A DNA stretch of 8,719 bases, taken from positions 1 to 8,719 of the forward strand of contig PMKA01000129.1 in the NCBI GenBank assembly GCA_003157575.1, given 5' to 3'. Below, one piece after another: positions 7,023 to 8,719 of this stretch; position 1 is the stretch's first letter; the number at the start of each line of letters is the position of its first letter. This DNA is from Opitutia bacterium. Its GTDB lineage: Bacteria > Verrucomicrobiota > Verrucomicrobiia > Opitutales > Opitutaceae. Position numbers and translations under genes: made by a program. The notes under the pieces are model-generated. The model saw only the letters and a program-made list of their open reading frames with translations. It was not told the DNA's origin and did not search any database.

Positions 7023-7029
7023 GGAAGAG
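7023..7029 (+). promoter_or_regulatory. Possible Shine-Dalgarno sequence of the methylase
   Basis: GGAAGAG is the only purine-rich run near the methylase start. It lies five bases before an in-frame GTG at 7035 but 20 bases before the GTG at 7050. It therefore favours initiation at 7035 (adding VPWAT), whereas resemblance to the family N-terminus favours 7050. Confidence 0.3.
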
Positions 7030-7049
7030 TTCGTGTGCCATGGGCCACC

Positions 7050-8719
7050 GTGATCGAAAAAGACTTCGATGTTCCGTTCATCGCCGACCTCGCCCTGCGC
7101 GAGAAGCAGATTCAACAGAACTATCGTCCGATCATTTCGGTCCACAAATGGTTCGCACGGCGGCCGGGCACGCTCTTCCGGGGACTCTTGTTGTCCGAGT
7201 TTGCGGACGCTCCGCTGCGGGAGGCATTCTATCGGGCGCACCGGTTGAACGGAGTCCGTATTGCCGATCCGTTCATGGGCGGCGGCACGCCGCTCCTTGA
7301 GGCCAACCGGCTGGGCTGCGCGGTTCTCGGCTTCGACATCAATCCGATGTCCTGGTGGATCGTTCGGGAGCAGCTCGACCACATTGACCTAAAAGCCTAC
7401 CGAGCCGCGGCTGCGCGCTTGCGGGCGGCGCTCGAAAGGGAGATCGGACATCTCTACACCACGCGGTGCGTTGTGGACGGGGCGGATGCGGTGCCGGTGA
7501 AATATTTTCTCTGGGTCAAGATCCTGCGCTGCGACGGATGCGGAAAGGATGTCGACTTGTTCCCCGGCTACCTCCTGGCCGAGGATCGCAGGCATCCGCG
7601 AAACGTCCTCGTCTGCCCCGCTTGCGGGGAGCTGAACGAGGTGAAGTCGATCGACAATCCCGGTCGGTGCCGATGCTGCCGGGTTGAGCTTCGTGTGGAC
7701 GGCCCCGTATCCCGGGGAAGGCTGACATGTCCTCATTGCGGCAAAGAGCACAGGGTTCCGTCCGGGAATGGCGGGCCGCTGAGTCACCGGATGTTTGCCA
7801 TCGAATACACGAACCCAAAGTGCGTTCGGCCCCACGAAGGGCGGTTCTTCAAAAAACCGGACGCCGAGGATCTCTCGAGGGTTGCGGAAGCGGAGAAACG
7901 ACTGGCCGCGCTGCGGGTGAAATTCGTTCCCGATGATGCAATTCCGAAGGGTGACGAGACGGACCGGCTTCATCGCTGGGGGTACCGGCATTATCGAGAG
8001 ATGTTCAACGCTCGCCAGCTTCTGGGCCTTGAACTGAGCGCTCGGCTCGTCAGTGCGCAAAAGGACGAGCGGCTGTTGCACGCACTTGCAACAAACCTCT
8101 CCGACTTGCTCCGCTATCAAAACCTGCTTTGCCGCTACGACACGATGGCGCTCAAGTCGCTGGATATTTTCTCCGTCCATGGCTTCCCTGTCGGCCTGAT
8201 TCAGGCGGAGTCCAACCTGCTGGGCATCCGGAATCCGATCACCGGCGCCTCGATTGGCAGCGGCGGATGGGCGAATGTCATCGAGAAATACGCAAAGGCA
8301 AAAGCCTACTGTGAAGCACCGTTTGAAATCCGGCATTGCGGAGCGGACAAGGTCACCGTTCCTATCGCGGGTGAATGGATCGGTGAGAAGCGCAATGGGA
8401 TTGCATCGCCTGAAACGCGGGCCGTCACAATCGAATGTGGCGACTCGGCGGTCAGGGATCTGCCCCGACGTTCGTTGGACGGTGTCTTCACCGATCCGCC
8501 CTATTTCGGAAATGTGCAGTACGCCGAGCTGATGGACTTCTGCTACGTGTGGCTGCGGCGGCTGCTTGGCGAACGGTTCAAGGAGTTCGAGAGCTCGTCC
8601 ACGCGGCAGCGACAGGAGCTGACGGGCAATGTGACCCTCGGCAGGGATATCGAGCATTTCACCGAAGGAATGTCGGCCGTCTTTGGGCGCATGGCAGAGG
8701 CGCTCAAGCCGGGCGCTCC
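7050..8719 (+). CDS. DUF1156-type adenine-specific DNA methyltransferase, 3' truncated by window
   Basis: The frame is open for 556 codons and runs off the window. The N-terminus has DUF1156 features: REKQIQQN, then HKWFARRPGTLFRGLLLSEF. The SAM-binding loop is D73-PFMGGGT, with a downstream acidic F-D96-IN. A cysteine-rich insert has CxxC pairs at 161/164, 189/192 and 227/230 plus C207, C209 and C210, indicating zinc ribbons. The catalytic motif is D482-PPY, followed by FGNVQYAELMDFCYVWLRRL. COG1743-type enzymes with this plan are predicted DNA adenine-N6 methylases, often in restriction or phage-defence loci; methylation of adenine here is inferred from the family. The missing end should complete the methylase fold. 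Both key motifs are intact, so the visible part looks functional. GTG 7050 is chosen by family resemblance; GTG 7035 is the alternative, and a TGA at 6933 limits the frame. Twenty of its codons are duplicated upstream. Confidence 0.85.
   Translation, partial: MIEKDFDVPFIADLALREKQIQQNYRPIISVHKWFARRPGTLFRGLLLSEFADAPLREAFYRAHRLNGVRIADPFMGGGTPLLEANRLGCAVLGFDINPMSWWIVREQLDHIDLKAYRAAAARLRAALEREIGHLYTTRCVVDGADAVPVKYFLWVKILRCDGCGKDVDLFPGYLLAEDRRHPRNVLVCPACGELNEVKSIDNPGRCRCCRVELRVDGPVSRGRLTCPHCGKEHRVPSGNGGPLSHRMFAIEYTNPKCVRPHEGRFFKKPDAEDLSRVAEAEKRLAALRVKFVPDDAIPKGDETDRLHRWGYRHYREMFNARQLLGLELSARLVSAQKDERLLHALATNLSDLLRYQNLLCRYDTMALKSLDIFSVHGFPVGLIQAESNLLGIRNPITGASIGSGGWANVIEKYAKAKAYCEAPFEIRHCGADKVTVPIAGEWIGEKRNGIASPETRAVTIECGDSAVRDLPRRSLDGVFTDPPYFGNVQYAELMDFCYVWLRRLLGERFKEFESSSTRQRQELTGNVTLGRDIEHFTEGMSAVFGRMAEALKPGA
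7061..7121 (+). repeat. 61-bp perfect direct repeat, copy inside the methylase
   Basis: This is identical base for base to 6652-6712, offset by 409 bases. It spans the last base of codon 4 to the end of codon 24 of the methylase. The two copies have the same orientation and reading phase. Absence of even third-position changes points to a recent event or continuing gene conversion. Confidence 0.9.

Larger units (their letters stand above)
6482..7049. other. Scarred spacer before the methylase gene
   Basis: No intact gene is supported here. The stretch holds a small hairpin CCCTCC/GGAGGG (6503-6508 with 6512-6517), a GGAGG...CCTCC motif near 6612-6626, and the first 61-bp methylase-like copy (6652-6712). 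A 348-base segment (6713-7060) follows whose methylase-frame reading is broken by a TAG at 6825 and a TGA at 6933. Between those stops that frame reads GFVDRLIQGGYIRSGGSMAT and onward. After the TGA it is open into the methylase (GFGVWGDDVERHGRWLSATG). I recognise neither peptide. The other long open frames here are weak in composition and probably chance. Confidence 0.45.

Noticed and set aside
6500..7300. 266-residue plus-strand frame running through the spacer
   Set aside because: It starts at TTG, and apart from the 20 duplicated methylase residues it is low-complexity Arg/Ser-rich. It ends out of frame inside the methylase.
7389..8657. 422-residue minus-strand frame across the methylase
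   Set aside because: The plus-strand frame carries ordered methylase motifs; the minus frame is a shadow.

Overview
The window is GC-rich bacterial DNA holding three real genes set in long, repeat-littered spacers. The best guess for the host is a member of the Verrucomicrobiota/Lentisphaerota/Planctomycetota group. This rests on the style of the proteins (long solenoid lipoproteins, TPRs with a PGR turn) and on the degenerate spacer repeats (CTTCGCG-type and TTGGCG-type runs, TGGGGACAGG words, 'GCCACAA...TCAC' tracts). No rRNA, tRNA or taxon-defining gene is present, so this is an inference from style only.

Layout. Positions 1-876 hold no intact gene. They contain a mosaic of short dispersed repeats and hairpins, an exact 21-bp periodic array at 650-754, and a small probably frameshifted reading frame on the minus strand (104-339). 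Positions 877-3744 (+) encode a 955-residue lipoprotein made mostly of about 21 short (26-residue) HEAT/LRV-like repeats, followed by longer HEAT repeats. Positions 3885-6254 (-) encode a 789-residue lipoprotein with 18 TPRs of two kinds and an NlpI-like C-terminal domain. These two genes converge. Both predicted products are lipid-anchored scaffold-like proteins with no visible catalytic domain.

The TPR gene is bracketed by two direct copies (3784-3866 and 6398-6481) of an ~84-bp repeat. Each ends in an 11-bp perfect hairpin whose stem is identical but whose loop differs. A partial inverted copy lies at 762-782.

Positions 6482-7049 form a scarred spacer. At its right end, from 7050 (+) to the window edge, begins a DUF1156-type adenine-specific DNA methyltransferase (COG1743-like). 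It has a WFARRP motif, a DPFMGGGT SAM-binding loop, a cysteine-rich zinc-ribbon insert and a DPPY catalytic motif. It is cut off by the window end after 556 codons. A perfect 61-bp copy of its codons 5-24 sits 409 bp upstream at 6652-6712, within an open frame. Loss of the intervening DNA by recombination would join that frame to the methylase in frame. This duplicated 5' end is the most unusual feature of the window. The methylase could mark the edge of a defence locus that continues to the right, but nothing inside the window proves this.
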